Below, in pieces: positions 1 through 8,179 of a stretch of DNA of 64,000 bases. The DNA comes from Arthrobacter sp. EPSL27 (lineage in GTDB: Bacteria > Actinomycetota > Actinomycetes > Actinomycetales > Micrococcaceae): the NCBI RefSeq assembly GCF_001512305.1, contig NZ_LNUT01000003.1, positions 436,109 to 500,108 of the forward strand, written 5' to 3'. The position numbers were made by a program, and so were the translations under genes. The notes under the pieces were generated by a model. The model was given only the letters and a program-made list of their open reading frames with translations, was not told where the DNA came from and ran no database searches. Position 1 is the stretch's first letter, and every line of letters starts with the position of its first letter.

Positions 1-464
1 TGCTCGGCAGGCTGGAACCACGCGCCACGCTGCGGGCAGGCCGGCGCCCCCGTTTCGCCACCGCCAGCGCCCTGGGCAGGACGCCGGACTGGACGCCGGA
101 CTGGACGGCGGGCCGGGCGGCGGGCTGGGCGAAAGACTGGGCGGCGGGCCGGGCCGCCGGCCAGAAAGGGCTGGGCCGAGGGGAGCGCGCCGAACGGGTG
201 CGCGGATCCATGCGCGTCCGCCGCGGGCCTTTCACTCCGGACGTGCACGGCGCCCCGTGCATCATCGTTGACGACGTCCTCACCACGGGCGCCACGCTCG
301 CCGAAGCAGCTCGGGCACTGCGGGCCGGCGGCGCCGTGGTGAGGGGCGCCGTCGTCCTCGCCGCGACACGCCCGCCCGGCACCGCCGACTTCGCCGCGCC
401 CGGCCCCGCCACAGCGGGGGAGCGCCCCGTCAAGGAAAAAAATAAACCAAAAAAGGATGAATAA
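1..464 (+). CDS. ComF family phosphoribosyltransferase, 3' part
   Basis: The reading frame is already open at base 3, so the start lies upstream of the window and only the C-terminal half is seen. It contains the PRPP-binding signature IIVDDVLTTGAT of type I phosphoribosyltransferases, preceded by GQKGLGRGERAERVRGS, which resembles the Q-GL-R-N region of ComF/GntX proteins. Family members are linked to DNA uptake or nucleotide salvage, but the exact reaction is unknown. The position directly before hpf and secA matches the actinobacterial order Rv3242c-Rv3241c-Rv3240c. An odd stretch rich in tandem TPDW and AAGW/AAGR units (bases 79-162) interrupts the protein before the QKGL motif. The tail is lysine-rich (KEKNKPKKDE) and encoded by an A-rich stretch unlike the GC-rich surroundings. 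Confidence 0.85.
   Translation, partial: LGRLEPRATLRAGRRPRFATASALGRTPDWTPDWTAGRAAGWAKDWAAGRAAGQKGLGRGERAERVRGSMRVRRGPFTPDVHGAPCIIVDDVLTTGATLAEAARALRAGGAVVRGAVVLAATRPPGTADFAAPGPATAGERPVKEKNKPKKDE
79..162 (+). repeat. Tandem GC-rich repeat inside comF
   Basis: The 12-base unit ggacgccggact occurs twice back to back at 79-102. Degenerate copies built on ggcgggccgggc and ggcgggctgggc follow to about 162. In the comF frame this encodes repeated TPDW, then TAGRAAGWAKDWAAGRAAG-like segments. It looks like slippage expansion within the coding region and keeps the frame open. Confidence 0.6.
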
Positions 465-607
465 GAGGTAGCTATGAACTAACGTCGAACATGGGTACCA
501 AGAGAAGATGTACCTGTCGATAGCGGCTCGGAAAGGGGCTCGACTGTCAGTCAGATCAGCCCCGGGAAGTGCCGCTGTCGTGTCACCGAAGTCATTTGGA
601 GGGCACC

Positions 608-1333
608 ATGGAGTTCATGATCAGCGGACGCAATTTGACGGTCTCGGACCGTTTCCGCGAGTACGCCGACGAGAAGATCTCTAAGATCGCGTCGCTGGGG
701 GACAAAGTCCAGAGGGTGGACGCAAAGGTTTCCAAGGAGACCAAGGCCCGGCAGACCGACGAGATGCTCACGGTTGAGCTGACCGTCCTGGGCCGGGGCC
801 CCGTGATTCGTGCCGAAGCCAGCGCCGCCGACAAATTCGCCGCGTTCGATCTCGCCTACAACAAGCTTCTTGAACGCCTGCGCCGGGCCAAGGACCGCAA
901 GAAGGTCCACCACGGCCGGCACACCCCCAAGTCCGTCACGGAAGCGACGGCCACCCTTGAACCCGCGAGCACCAAAGAGCCCATCTACGAAGAGGCCAAC
1001 CACTGGCTCGAGCCCAAAACGGCTCCCGCGGAAAAATCGCCCTACGAGGTCGAGAACGACATCCCCGCAGGGGACTCACCGGTGCTCATCCGCCGGAAGG
1101 TGTTCCCCGCCTCATCCCTCACCCTCGACGATGCCGTCGACAACATGGAGCTTGTGGGCCACGACTTCTACCTCTTCGTGGACAAGGAGACCAAGGCGCC
1201 GTCGGTTGTCTACCGGCGCGAGGGGTGGACCTACGGCGTGATCTCGCTGGACCAGACCTGCGAGCCCGGTGCCGCCGCCCTGGAGGAGAAGATCCTCGCC
1301 TACCGTTCCGAGGATGAGCCCGCCACCGCATAA
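608..1333 (+). CDS. hpf: Ribosome hibernation promoting factor, long form
   Basis: A protein of 241 residues. The N-terminal ~105 residues form the S30AE/HPF domain (MEFMISGRNLTVSDRFREYA onward) that binds the 30S subunit near the decoding centre. The C-terminal ~60 residues (from about SPVLIRRKVF through DNMELVGHDFYLFVD to WTYGVISLD) are the domain that lets long HPFs pair two 30S subunits into 100S dimers. A variable charged linker separates them, and the length is typical of long HPF. I chose ATG 608 because GGAGG at about 598-602 sits just upstream; an in-frame extension to 569 has no such site. It lies between comF and secA as in mycobacteria. Stress or stationary-phase induction is expected from the family, but I see no defined promoter. 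Confidence 0.95.
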   Translation: MEFMISGRNLTVSDRFREYADEKISKIASLGDKVQRVDAKVSKETKARQTDEMLTVELTVLGRGPVIRAEASAADKFAAFDLAYNKLLERLRRAKDRKKVHHGRHTPKSVTEATATLEPASTKEPIYEEANHWLEPKTAPAEKSPYEVENDIPAGDSPVLIRRKVFPASSLTLDDAVDNMELVGHDFYLFVDKETKAPSVVYRREGWTYGVISLDQTCEPGAAALEEKILAYRSEDEPATA

Positions 1334-1365
1334 GCTGGTGCTGACCATCCAGCGAAGGGACTGAC

Positions 1366-2661
1366 GTGCAGGAAGTGCTGAGCCTCAAGCAGGCACGGCG
1401 GATCGCACTGGCAGCCCAGGGACTGGACAAAGTACGGCCCGCCGGACCCGTGACAGCACGGGCGGTGGGCCGTACTTTTGCCCGCCTGCAGCTGGTGCAG
1501 ATCGACTCCGTCAATGTCCTGGCCCGGAGCCACTACCTGCCGTTCTTCTCCCGGCTGGGCAACTACGACCGTGCCATCCTGCAGCGCATGGCCGGAACCC
1601 ACCCGCGCCGCATGATGGAGTACTGGGCCCACGAGGCCAGCTTCATCCGGCCCGACCATTTCCAGGACCTCCTCCTGTGGCAGAGCCGCAAATGGGTGGG
1701 GGCACACGCCATGGACCCCGAGCTGCGGAACGGCGTCGCCGGGCAGCTCCTCGATGCGCTTGCCTCCGGGCCGCCCATGACCGCCGCCGAACTCACCGCC
1801 CGGCTGGGCCACGTGGAGGACCGCCGGCAGGACAACTGGGGATGGAACTGGAACACCGTGAAACGGGTCCTGGAGCACCTTTTCGAGGACGGCCTCATTT
1901 CAGCGGCGTCCCGGACGGATTCCTTCGAACGGCGCTACACCCTCACCGCCAATGTCCTGCGCGCCCGGGCGGACGCGGCTCCTGCCGGGCCGGCGGCTGG
2001 AACCGGCGCAGGGGACGATACCGGGGACGATGCAGGCGGCGATCCGGCAGCGGCGATGGTCCGCCTGATCGATGTCGCGGCCCAGGCCCACGGCATCGGC
2101 ACCCTGCGGTGCTTCGCCGACTACTTCCGCACACCCCTGCGCGCCTCGGCCCCCGCGGTGGAACACCTCGTGGACACCGGCCGGCTGCGGCCCGTCACCG
2201 TGCGCGGCTGGGACAAACCGGTGTACCGGCACGCCGAAGCAAAGCTCCCGCGCACCGCCGCCGGCCGCGCGCTGCTCAGCCCCTTCGATTCGCTGGTCTT
2301 CGAACGCAGGCGCCTGGAAGCCCTCTTCGGGTTCCACTACCGGATCGAAATCTACACGCCGGAACCGAAGCGCCGCTTCGGCTACTACGTGCTGCCCTTC
2401 CTCCTGCGCGACGCCATCGTGGCCCGGGTGGACCTCAAAGCCGACCGGGCCGGCGGCCTCCTGCTCGCCAGGGCGGCCCACGCGGAGCCCGGCGCGCCGG
2501 CCGACACGGCCAGCGAACTCGCCGCGGAGCTGCAGCTCATGGCAGAGTGGCTGGGACTGGAGCGGGTGGTCGTTTCCCCGAGAGGGGACCTGGCGGCGGC
2601 GCTCGCGGACGCTGTGTCCGCGGCAGGAAGCGGTGTATCCGCTCTGAGGGAACAGGCGTAA
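1366..2661 (+). CDS. YcaQ/AlkZ-like winged-helix DNA glycosylase family protein
   Basis: A protein of 431 residues with the HTH_42 (formerly DUF1006) architecture. Family members YcaQ and AlkZ are DNA glycosylases that unhook interstrand crosslinks or remove bulky alkylated bases. The N-terminal region carries QLVQIDSVNVLARSHYLP, which places a Q-I-D triplet where the family has its catalytic Q-x-Q/Q-x-D motif. This suggests the YcaQ-like branch, a subgroup call that is inference. The start is GTG 1366, with GAAGGGA about eight bases upstream. A glycine/alanine/aspartate-rich insert (roughly residues 205-230, GTGAGDDTGDDAGGDPAAA) looks like a flexible linker. The gene is separated by 32 bases from hpf and 70 from secA. 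Substrate is unknown. Confidence 0.8.
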   Translation: MQEVLSLKQARRIALAAQGLDKVRPAGPVTARAVGRTFARLQLVQIDSVNVLARSHYLPFFSRLGNYDRAILQRMAGTHPRRMMEYWAHEASFIRPDHFQDLLLWQSRKWVGAHAMDPELRNGVAGQLLDALASGPPMTAAELTARLGHVEDRRQDNWGWNWNTVKRVLEHLFEDGLISAASRTDSFERRYTLTANVLRARADAAPAGPAAGTGAGDDTGDDAGGDPAAAMVRLIDVAAQAHGIGTLRCFADYFRTPLRASAPAVEHLVDTGRLRPVTVRGWDKPVYRHAEAKLPRTAAGRALLSPFDSLVFERRRLEALFGFHYRIEIYTPEPKRRFGYYVLPFLLRDAIVARVDLKADRAGGLLLARAAHAEPGAPADTASELAAELQLMAEWLGLERVVVSPRGDLAAALADAVSAAGSGVSALREQA

Positions 2662-2681
2662 CCGGTCCTGTGTCTCTCCCG

Positions 2682-2687
2682 TAGACT
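2682..2687 (+). promoter_or_regulatory. Possible secA -10 element
   Basis: TAGACT lies 45 bases upstream of the secA GTG and matches the actinobacterial TANNNT pattern. No convincing -35 is visible, so this is a weak assignment. Confidence 0.3.
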
Positions 2688-2731
2688 AAACACGCCAGAA
2701 TTCGGCGGCTTGAGACTGGGAGCAACATCAC

Positions 2732-5470
2732 GTGGCATCACTTATCGAAAAACTTCTCCGCACAGGGGACAAAAAAACCCTGCGGCAACTGCGGAACTAT
2801 GCCGATTCCATCAATGCCCTTGAGAGTTCCTTCCAGACTTTTACCGACGCGGAACTGCGCGAGGAAACGGACCGGCTCCGTGCCCGCCACGCCGACGGCG
2901 AAAAGCTCGACGACCTCCTGCCGGAGGCCTTCGCGGCCGTCCGCGAGGCCTCGTCCCGCACGCTCGGGATGCGCCACTTCGACGTCCAGCTGATGGGCGG
3001 CGCCGCCCTGCACCTGGGCAACATCGCCGAAATGAAGACCGGTGAAGGCAAGACCCTGGTGGCCACCGCCCCCGCCTACCTCAACGCCCTGACCGGCAAG
3101 GGTGTTCACGTTGTCACCGTGAACGACTACCTCGCCGAATACCAGTCGGATCTCATGGGCCGGGTCTACCGCTTCCTTGGCCTCACCAGCGGCTGCATCC
3201 TGTCCAACCAGGACCCCGCCCTGCGCCGCGAGCAGTACGCCGCCGACATCACCTACGGCACCAACAACGAATTCGGCTTCGACTACCTCCGCGACAACAT
3301 GGCGTGGGACAGGTCCGAGCTGGTCCAGCGCGGCCACAACTTCGCCATTGTCGACGAAGTCGACTCCATCCTCATCGATGAGGCGCGAACCCCGCTCATC
3401 ATCTCCGGCCCGGCACAGGGCGACACCAACCGCTGGTACAGCGAGTTCGCCAAGGTGGTCACCCGGCTCAAGCCCGAGGAGGACTACGAGGTCGACGAAA
3501 AGAAGCGCACTGTCGGTGTGCTGGAGTCCGGCATTGAGAAGGTGGAGGACTACCTCGGCATCCACAACCTCTACGAGTCCGCCAACACGCCCCTGATCGG
3601 CTTCCTGAACAACGCCATCAAGGCCAAGGAGCTCTTCAAGCGGGACAAGGACTACGTCATCCTCGACGGCGAGGTGCTGATCGTCGACGAGCACACCGGC
3701 CGCATCCTCGCGGGCCGGCGCTACAACGAAGGTATGCACCAGGCGATCGAGGCAAAAGAAGGCGTCGAGATCAAGGCCGAGAACCAGACGCTCGCCACCG
3801 TCACGCTGCAGAACTACTTCCGCATGTACGACAAGCTGGCCGGTATGACCGGCACCGCCGAGACCGAAGCCGCCGAGTTCATGAGCACCTACAAGCTCGG
3901 CGTCGTCGCCATCCCTACGAACCGCGACATGCAGCGCATCGACCAGGCGGACCTCGTCTACAAGAACGAGGCCGTTAAGTTCGACGCCGTCGTCAAGGAC
4001 ATCGCGGAACGGCATGCTGCGGGCCAGCCGGTGCTGGTCGGCACCACCAGCGTCGAGAAAAGCGAATATCTCTCCCGGCTCCTGGCCAAGGAGGGTGTCC
4101 GGCACGAAGTGCTCAACGCCAAGAACCATGCCCGCGAAGCCGCGATCGTGGCTCAGGCAGGGCGCAAGGGCGCAGTGACCGTGGCGACCAACATGGCCGG
4201 CCGCGGTACCGACATCATGCTCGGCGGCAACGCCGAGTTCACGGCCGTTGCCGAACTGGCCAAGCGCGGGCTGGACCCGGAAGAGAACTCCGAGGAGTAC
4301 GAGGCAGCGTGGCCGGCGGCCTTCGACGCCGCGAAGCAGTCCGTCAAGGACGAACACGAAGAGGTCCTGAACCTCGGCGGCCTGTACGTGCTCGGCACCG
4401 AACGGCACGAGTCCCGCCGCATCGACAACCAGCTCCGCGGCCGCTCCGGCCGTCAGGGTGACCCGGGCGAGTCACGGTTCTACCTGTCCCTGACCGATGA
4501 CCTGATGCGCCTGTTCAACTCCGGGGCAGCGGAACGGCTGATGAACAGCTCGGTGCCGGACGACGTCGCGCTCGAGTCAAAGCTTGTCTCCCGCGCCATC
4601 GCCTCGGCCCAGGGCCAGGTGGAGGGCCGCAACGCTGAACAGCGCAAGAACGTCCTCAAGTACGACGATGTCCTGAACCGCCAGCGTGAAGCCATCTACG
4701 GCGACCGCCGCCGCATCCTCGAGGGCGACGACCTGCACGAGAAGGTCCAGTACTTCCTGGAAGACACGATCACCGCGTTCATCGACGAAGCCACTGCCGA
4801 GGGCACCGGGGACGACTGGGACTTCAACCTGCTCTGGACCAACCTGAAGACCCTGTACCCCGTAACCGTCACGCCGCGCGACCTGATCGACGAGGCCGGC
4901 GGCAAGTCGCGGATCACCGTGGACTTCCTCAAGGAAGAGATCCTCTCCGACGCCCGCCTGGTCTACCAGGCCCGCGAGGAGGCCATCGGCCACGAGAGCA
5001 TGCGCGAGCTTGAGCGCCGCGTTGTCCTGTCGGTGATTGGCCGCAAGTGGCAGGAACACCTGTATGAGATGGACTACCTGAAGGAAGGCATCGGCCTGCG
5101 GGCGATGGCCCAGCGTGATCCGCTGGTGGAATACCAGCGCGAGGGCTTCATCATGTTCCAGGCCATGATGGAGGCCATTCGGGAGGAAAGCGTCGGCTTC
5201 CTGTTCAACCTTGAGGTTGAGGTGACGCCCGCCGAGGACGTCGTTGTGGCGGACGCTGCCGGCCAGCACACCGAGCACCACGAGCCGCAGATCCGGGCGG
5301 CCGGGCTGGAAGCACCCGAGCGGCCCGCCCAGCTGCAGTACACGGCCCCCGCCGAGGACGGTTCGGCGCAGACCCGCGTCGAGGCCAAGGCCTCCGGCCG
5401 CTCGGGCAACCCGGCCAAGGCCGCAGCCCAGGACGCTCCGCGCCGTGCGAACAGGAAAAAGCGGCGCTAG
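2732..5470 (+). CDS. secA: Preprotein translocase ATPase SecA (SecA1 type)
   Basis: A 912-residue motor ATPase that drives unfolded preproteins through SecYEG. Walker A is GEGKT at residues 104-108, followed by the [20 protein letters not shown] motif II region (about 207-226), the preprotein cross-linking domain, [12 protein letters not shown] and [13 protein letters not shown] of the second nucleotide-binding fold, and the helical scaffold/wing region. The C-terminal ~80 residues are low-complexity and end in RRANRKKRR. The cysteine-rich zinc-binding tail of E. coli SecA is absent. The start is GTG 2732, preceded by GGGAG. A strong intrinsic terminator follows at 5501-5540, so secA ends its transcription unit. 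Position next to hpf and length support the essential housekeeping SecA1 rather than an accessory SecA2. Confidence 0.97.
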   Translation: MASLIEKLLRTGDKKTLRQLRNYADSINALESSFQTFTDAELREETDRLRARHADGEKLDDLLPEAFAAVREASSRTLGMRHFDVQLMGGAALHLGNIAEMKTGEGKTLVATAPAYLNALTGKGVHVVTVNDYLAEYQSDLMGRVYRFLGLTSGCILSNQDPALRREQYAADITYGTNNEFGFDYLRDNMAWDRSELVQRGHNFAIVDEVDSILIDEARTPLIISGPAQGDTNRWYSEFAKVVTRLKPEEDYEVDEKKRTVGVLESGIEKVEDYLGIHNLYESANTPLIGFLNNAIKAKELFKRDKDYVILDGEVLIVDEHTGRILAGRRYNEGMHQAIEAKEGVEIKAENQTLATVTLQNYFRMYDKLAGMTGTAETEAAEFMSTYKLGVVAIPTNRDMQRIDQADLVYKNEAVKFDAVVKDIAERHAAGQPVLVGTTSVEKSEYLSRLLAKEGVRHEVLNAKNHAREAAIVAQAGRKGAVTVATNMAGRGTDIMLGGNAEFTAVAELAKRGLDPEENSEEYEAAWPAAFDAAKQSVKDEHEEVLNLGGLYVLGTERHESRRIDNQLRGRSGRQGDPGESRFYLSLTDDLMRLFNSGAAERLMNSSVPDDVALESKLVSRAIASAQGQVEGRNAEQRKNVLKYDDVLNRQREAIYGDRRRILEGDDLHEKVQYFLEDTITAFIDEATAEGTGDDWDFNLLWTNLKTLYPVTVTPRDLIDEAGGKSRITVDFLKEEILSDARLVYQAREEAIGHESMRELERRVVLSVIGRKWQEHLYEMDYLKEGIGLRAMAQRDPLVEYQREGFIMFQAMMEAIREESVGFLFNLEVEVTPAEDVVVADAAGQHTEHHEPQIRAAGLEAPERPAQLQYTAPAEDGSAQTRVEAKASGRSGNPAKAAAQDAPRRANRKKRR

Positions 5471-5500
5471 CTGACCAGCTGGGGGCAGTGACCCAGAAAT

Positions 5501-5540
5501 AGAGGACCGGAGCAGTGCACTTGCTCCGGTCCTCTTTTTT
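5501..5540 (+). terminator. Rho-independent terminator of secA
   Basis: A perfect 14-bp stem (5501-5514 with 5522-5535, AGAGGACCGGAGCA / TGCTCCGGTCCTCT) and a 7-base loop are followed by a run of six T. Confidence 0.93.
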
Positions 5541-5631
5541 GCTGCCGGTTCCTCCTTTCTTCCTTTCCTCCTTCGTCGGGTTGCCAGCATGCCTTTGGCG
5601 CGCGCCCGGACTGTCGGCCGCGGGCTCCCAG

Positions 5632-6156
5632 TCAGCCGATTTCCAGCACCGTGACGCGCCAGGAAACCCTGCTGCGCTCCAGCCGCAGTGCGACCGCCCG
5701 GACCCGCAGTTCCTCGACGACGACGGCACTTGCCTCATACGCGTCGTCGGACACCCGGCAGGCCCGGACCGAGCGGACAGAGGGGTTGTGGTGCAGCCGG
5801 CCCGCAGTGGGTGAGGAGCCGCACGGCACCCGGCGGGTCAGCGCCGCCCGGTGCTGCAGGGCTGCGAGGCAACGCTCGTCGAGACGCCGGGCCAGTTGCT
5901 GCGCAGGCCGGGTGCCGGCCAGCACTTCGATGGCGGCCTGCACGGTGCTGCGGCAAATCGCGCAGACCTCCTGTTCCTCGTCCGCCACCCGGCGCAGCGG
6001 TGCCGCCGCCAGGGCAGGACGGGGGAGGGCTTCCGGCGGGATAGCCGTCACCCCGGCGCCGGGCACCAGGCGCAGCGGCGGCGCCGGCGGTTCGGGGGCT
6101 TCCACAACGGGCTGGTGGTTGTCCGCCGCGGCGCGGCGGCTGGTCATGGCTCTCAT
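5632..6156 (-). CDS. Rv3235-family protein
   Basis: A protein of 174 residues starting at ATG 6156 with AAAGGAAG just upstream; the open frame reaches much further back without a better start. The N-terminal ~70 residues are proline/alanine-rich and probably disordered. The conserved C-terminal part is helical (VCAICRSTVQAAIEVLAGTR, QLARRLDERC, then a basic strand-like end RVRAVALRLERSRVSWRVTVLEIG). It matches the small conserved actinobacterial family typified by M. tuberculosis Rv3235, which also lies in the secA1-whiB1 neighbourhood. No biochemical function is known to me. It follows the LysM gene on the same strand by 65 bases and is probably co-transcribed. It converges with secA, and the terminator at 5501 lies between them. 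Confidence 0.7.
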   Translation of the reverse strand: MRAMTSRRAAADNHQPVVEAPEPPAPPLRLVPGAGVTAIPPEALPRPALAAAPLRRVADEEQEVCAICRSTVQAAIEVLAGTRPAQQLARRLDERCLAALQHRAALTRRVPCGSSPTAGRLHHNPSVRSVRACRVSDDAYEASAVVVEELRVRAVALRLERSRVSWRVTVLEIG

Positions 6157-6221
6157 GGGGCTTCCTTTGCGGTGGGGTGGCTGATGCGGAATGACTGCAG
6201 GGTCTGCGGTGCGGGGGAGAC

Positions 6222-7004
6222 TCAGGGTGCGGGCGGCAGCCTCAGGATCTGGCCGGGCCGCAGGAGGTGGGGATTGCTGCCGATGACGTCCTTGTTGGCC
6301 TGGTAGATCCGCGGCCAGTCCACGGCGATGTCCACGTCGGAGGCGAAGGGCCCGAGCCTGTCCGCCGACAGGCTCCACAGTGAATCCCCGGGGCGGACCG
6401 CCACCTCCGATCCCTGGCCCTGCCTGCTCTCCAGACGGTGGGGCCGCCCCGCCAGCGGGCCGGGTTCCGCGGCGGGGGTGAGCGGCCGCCAGTGCGGCTG
6501 GACCACCGGCGTTCCGCCGGGGAACCCGGGGGATTCCCCGGCTCCGGGCGGCAGGGGCGCCGGGGTCCAGCCGGTCGAAGCGGCAGGGGAGGAAGCCGTG
6601 TCTGGAGCCGGCTGCAGGGTGGAGGCTGCCGCCAGCGGAGCGGTCAGCAGCTGGATCCCGACGGCGGCCAGCGCGAGCCGGCGCATGAAGGCCGGGGCGA
6701 ACTTCCCGGTGGCCGCGGCGGCACGTGTCCGGCCGCCCCGTTCCAGCAGTGCCGCTGCGACGGCTATCGCCAGCGACAAGGCCCACCAGAGGGTCAGAAT
6801 GAGGCCGGCCGTGTTCGCCACCACGCCGAGCTGGTCCTCGAACCCGAGGGACTGGTGGCGTGCCGACGACGACCGCCAGCGCTGCACCATGCTGCCTCCG
6901 GTTGCTGCGAGGACCAGACCCAGCGCCAGAACGGCGGCGGCCATGGCCGCGTCAGCTGGCAGGACGTGCCTGCGCCGGGAAGCCGGGAGTTCCGCTGTCT
7001 TCAT
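6222..7004 (-). CDS. LysM domain membrane protein
   Basis: A protein of 260 residues with hydrophobic segments near residues 20-38, 65-88 and 108-128, a proline/alanine-rich extracellular linker, and a C-terminal LysM motif of about 50 residues (VRPGDSLWSLSADRLG, then WPRIYQANKDVIG, NPHLLRPGQILRLP). LysM domains bind N-acetylglucosamine-containing glycans, so the protein probably anchors in the membrane and touches peptidoglycan. ATG 7004 is the first good start; the upstream GAGGCGG is a weak ribosome site. It is divergent from the gene at 7171. Its upstream region holds the unusual 10-bp phased TGAT array, which may be its control region. It probably forms an operon with the Rv3235-family gene. 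Confidence 0.8.
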   Translation of the reverse strand: MKTAELPASRRRHVLPADAAMAAAVLALGLVLAATGGSMVQRWRSSSARHQSLGFEDQLGVVANTAGLILTLWWALSLAIAVAAALLERGGRTRAAAATGKFAPAFMRRLALAAVGIQLLTAPLAAASTLQPAPDTASSPAASTGWTPAPLPPGAGESPGFPGGTPVVQPHWRPLTPAAEPGPLAGRPHRLESRQGQGSEVAVRPGDSLWSLSADRLGPFASDVDIAVDWPRIYQANKDVIGSNPHLLRPGQILRLPPAP

Positions 7005-7020
7005 GAGCCGCCGCCTCGCA

Positions 7021-7120
7021 ATCGACTGATTTGATTTGACCTGGTTTGATCTATATTGATGCCGTTTGATGCTCTTAGAGCCAGTCTGATCCTCATGCGG
7101 CCGGTTTGTCTAGAGTGGAT
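7021..7120. repeat. 10-bp phased direct-repeat array (NNNNTTTGAT units)
   Basis: Read in consecutive rows of ten bases from 7021, TGAT or TGAC occupies the same columns at 7027, 7037, 7047, 7057, 7067 and 7087. Weaker matches (TGTC at 7107, GGAT at 7117) and mostly TT or AT just before them continue the pattern. The unit at 7071 (gctcttAGAG) is degenerate but keeps the TT. One extra out-of-phase TGAT lies at 7032. The array fills the gap between the divergent genes starting at 7004 (-) and about 7171 (+). A 10-bp period places each unit on one face of the helix, as expected for head-to-tail protein binding. This is seen directly; any binding protein is inference. Confidence 0.75.
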
Positions 7121-7170
7121 TTCGATTCCTTGTGGTTGACCCCTCCCGGAGGCTCACCTACGCTGGCGCC

Positions 7171-7749
7171 ATGCGCTGGGATGCCCTCTTTCAGGACCTG
7201 GAGAGCCAGATGGCTGCCGGGGAGCGCCTGGACCTCGACTCGGAAATTACGGAGCGGGCACGGACCGAGGCGTCCGCGGTGGAGCTCGCCGACAGGTTGC
7301 GCGGCTCGCTGGGGCTGGCTATTTCGGTGCAGCTCGCGTCCGGATCAATTCTCGGGGGGACCCTCAGCCACGCAGGCAGCCAGGCGCTGGTGCTGGATGA
7401 ACCACGGCACCAGGTGCTGGTTCCGTATGCGTCGGCGGTCCGCTACACCGGGCTGTCCCGGCTGGCGGTGGGTGAGCCGTCGAGGGTGCGGCAACGGCTG
7501 GGACTGGCCAGTGCGTTGCGCGGGCTGGCCAGGGACCGTGCCGCCCTGGCCGTCATCGTTGCAGGCGGCCAGGCGGGGGAGACCACTTTCCACGGCGTGA
7601 TTGACAGGGTCGGGCGCGACTACCTCGACCTCGCTGTCACCGGGGCGGGCGAGGAGCGCCGGGCGGCCAATGTCCTCCAGCTGGCGACTATTCCGCTCGC
7701 CGCGCTGGCCGCGGTACGGTCTGCCAGGGCCCCGGGCCCTCCTGCCTGA
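7171..7749 (+). CDS. Conserved hypothetical protein, possible tandem Sm/SH3-like folds
   Basis: I do not recognise a named family with certainty. From ATG 7171 the protein has 192 residues. An N-terminal helix (MRWDALFQDLESQMAAGERL) is followed by a beta-rich segment (LAISVQLASGSILGGTLSHA, then QALVLDEPRHQVLVPYASAVRYTGL). After a helical middle (RVRQRLGLASALRGLARDRA) comes a second similar segment (FHGVIDRVGRDYLDLAVTG, NVLQLATIPLAALAAVRS). The internal pattern suggests two small barrels, which is inference. A start at GTG 7132 would add 13 residues; I prefer 7171 because the helix begins there, although the GGAGG at about 7148 is rather far away. The phased TGAT array lies directly upstream. 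Confidence 0.6.
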   Translation: MRWDALFQDLESQMAAGERLDLDSEITERARTEASAVELADRLRGSLGLAISVQLASGSILGGTLSHAGSQALVLDEPRHQVLVPYASAVRYTGLSRLAVGEPSRVRQRLGLASALRGLARDRAALAVIVAGGQAGETTFHGVIDRVGRDYLDLAVTGAGEERRAANVLQLATIPLAALAAVRSARAPGPPA

Positions 7750-7815
7750 GGCTGACCGGAGGGAATGCGTGGCGCGGAACCTGCAGACCCCAGGTCGTCC
7801 GGAGGTCCTCGCGGT

Positions 7816-8031
7816 TTAGCGGGACTTGGACTTGGCTTCCTGGATCATCCGGCTGGCCTCGGCGTAGCGTTCCTCGATGTACTGCTCCAGCATCTTTTCC
7901 TCAACACGCCACTGGCCGCGCCCGCCGACCTGGATGGCCTTGAGTTCACCGCTGCGTACCAGCGCGTAGGCGGCAGGGGCATTGATCTGGAGCTGCTCTG
8001 CGACGTCGGCAAGGGTCAGGAATCGGGGCAT
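7816..8031 (-). CDS. Excisionase/BldC-like small HTH DNA-binding protein
   Basis: A protein of 71 residues. Residues 4-52 (FLTLADVAEQLQINAPAAYA, then LVRSGELKAIQVGGRGQWRV) form the winged helix-turn-helix of the MerR/excisionase (HTH_17) type, and a charged helix (EEKMLEQYIEERYAEASRMIQ) ends the protein. The scale and fold resemble Streptomyces BldC, which binds DNA as head-to-tail multimers on direct repeats, but the sequence is not a close BldC match. ATG 8031 is used because the motif begins at residue 4; a longer frame to 8130 adds a non-conserved arginine-rich stretch. It is convergent with the gene at 7171-7749 and about 700 bp from the phased TGAT array. Target sites are unknown. Confidence 0.8.
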   Translation of the reverse strand: MPRFLTLADVAEQLQINAPAAYALVRSGELKAIQVGGRGQWRVEEKMLEQYIEERYAEASRMIQEAKSKSR

Positions 8032-8068
8032 AAGACAAGTTTGCCACCGATGGCGCCATCTGGGGCGG

Positions 8069-8077
8069 TTATCCACA
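8069..8077 (+). promoter_or_regulatory. Perfect DnaA-box-like nonamer TTATCCACA
   Basis: The nonamer matches the DnaA consensus and lies in the gap between the divergent HTH gene (8031) and the SAF/CpaB gene (8180). A single box is not an origin. A related TTTTCCACA lies before the second Tad locus at 48615. Confidence 0.45.
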
Positions 8078-8179
8078 GTTTGCACCTCCTTGCCGTGAAG
8101 CCTTCCCGTCCGGGCGCGAAGGGGTGACAATGATGGTGCCCGGCCGGACCCGGGCGGCGACTACGGGGGGAGCAGGCGC

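Noticed and set aside
2738..4408. 556-codon minus-strand frame opposite secA
   Set aside because: Shadow of secA without start signal or motif.
8069..8077. Replication origin because of a DnaA box
   Set aside because: A single box without dnaA, dnaN or clustered boxes is not an origin.
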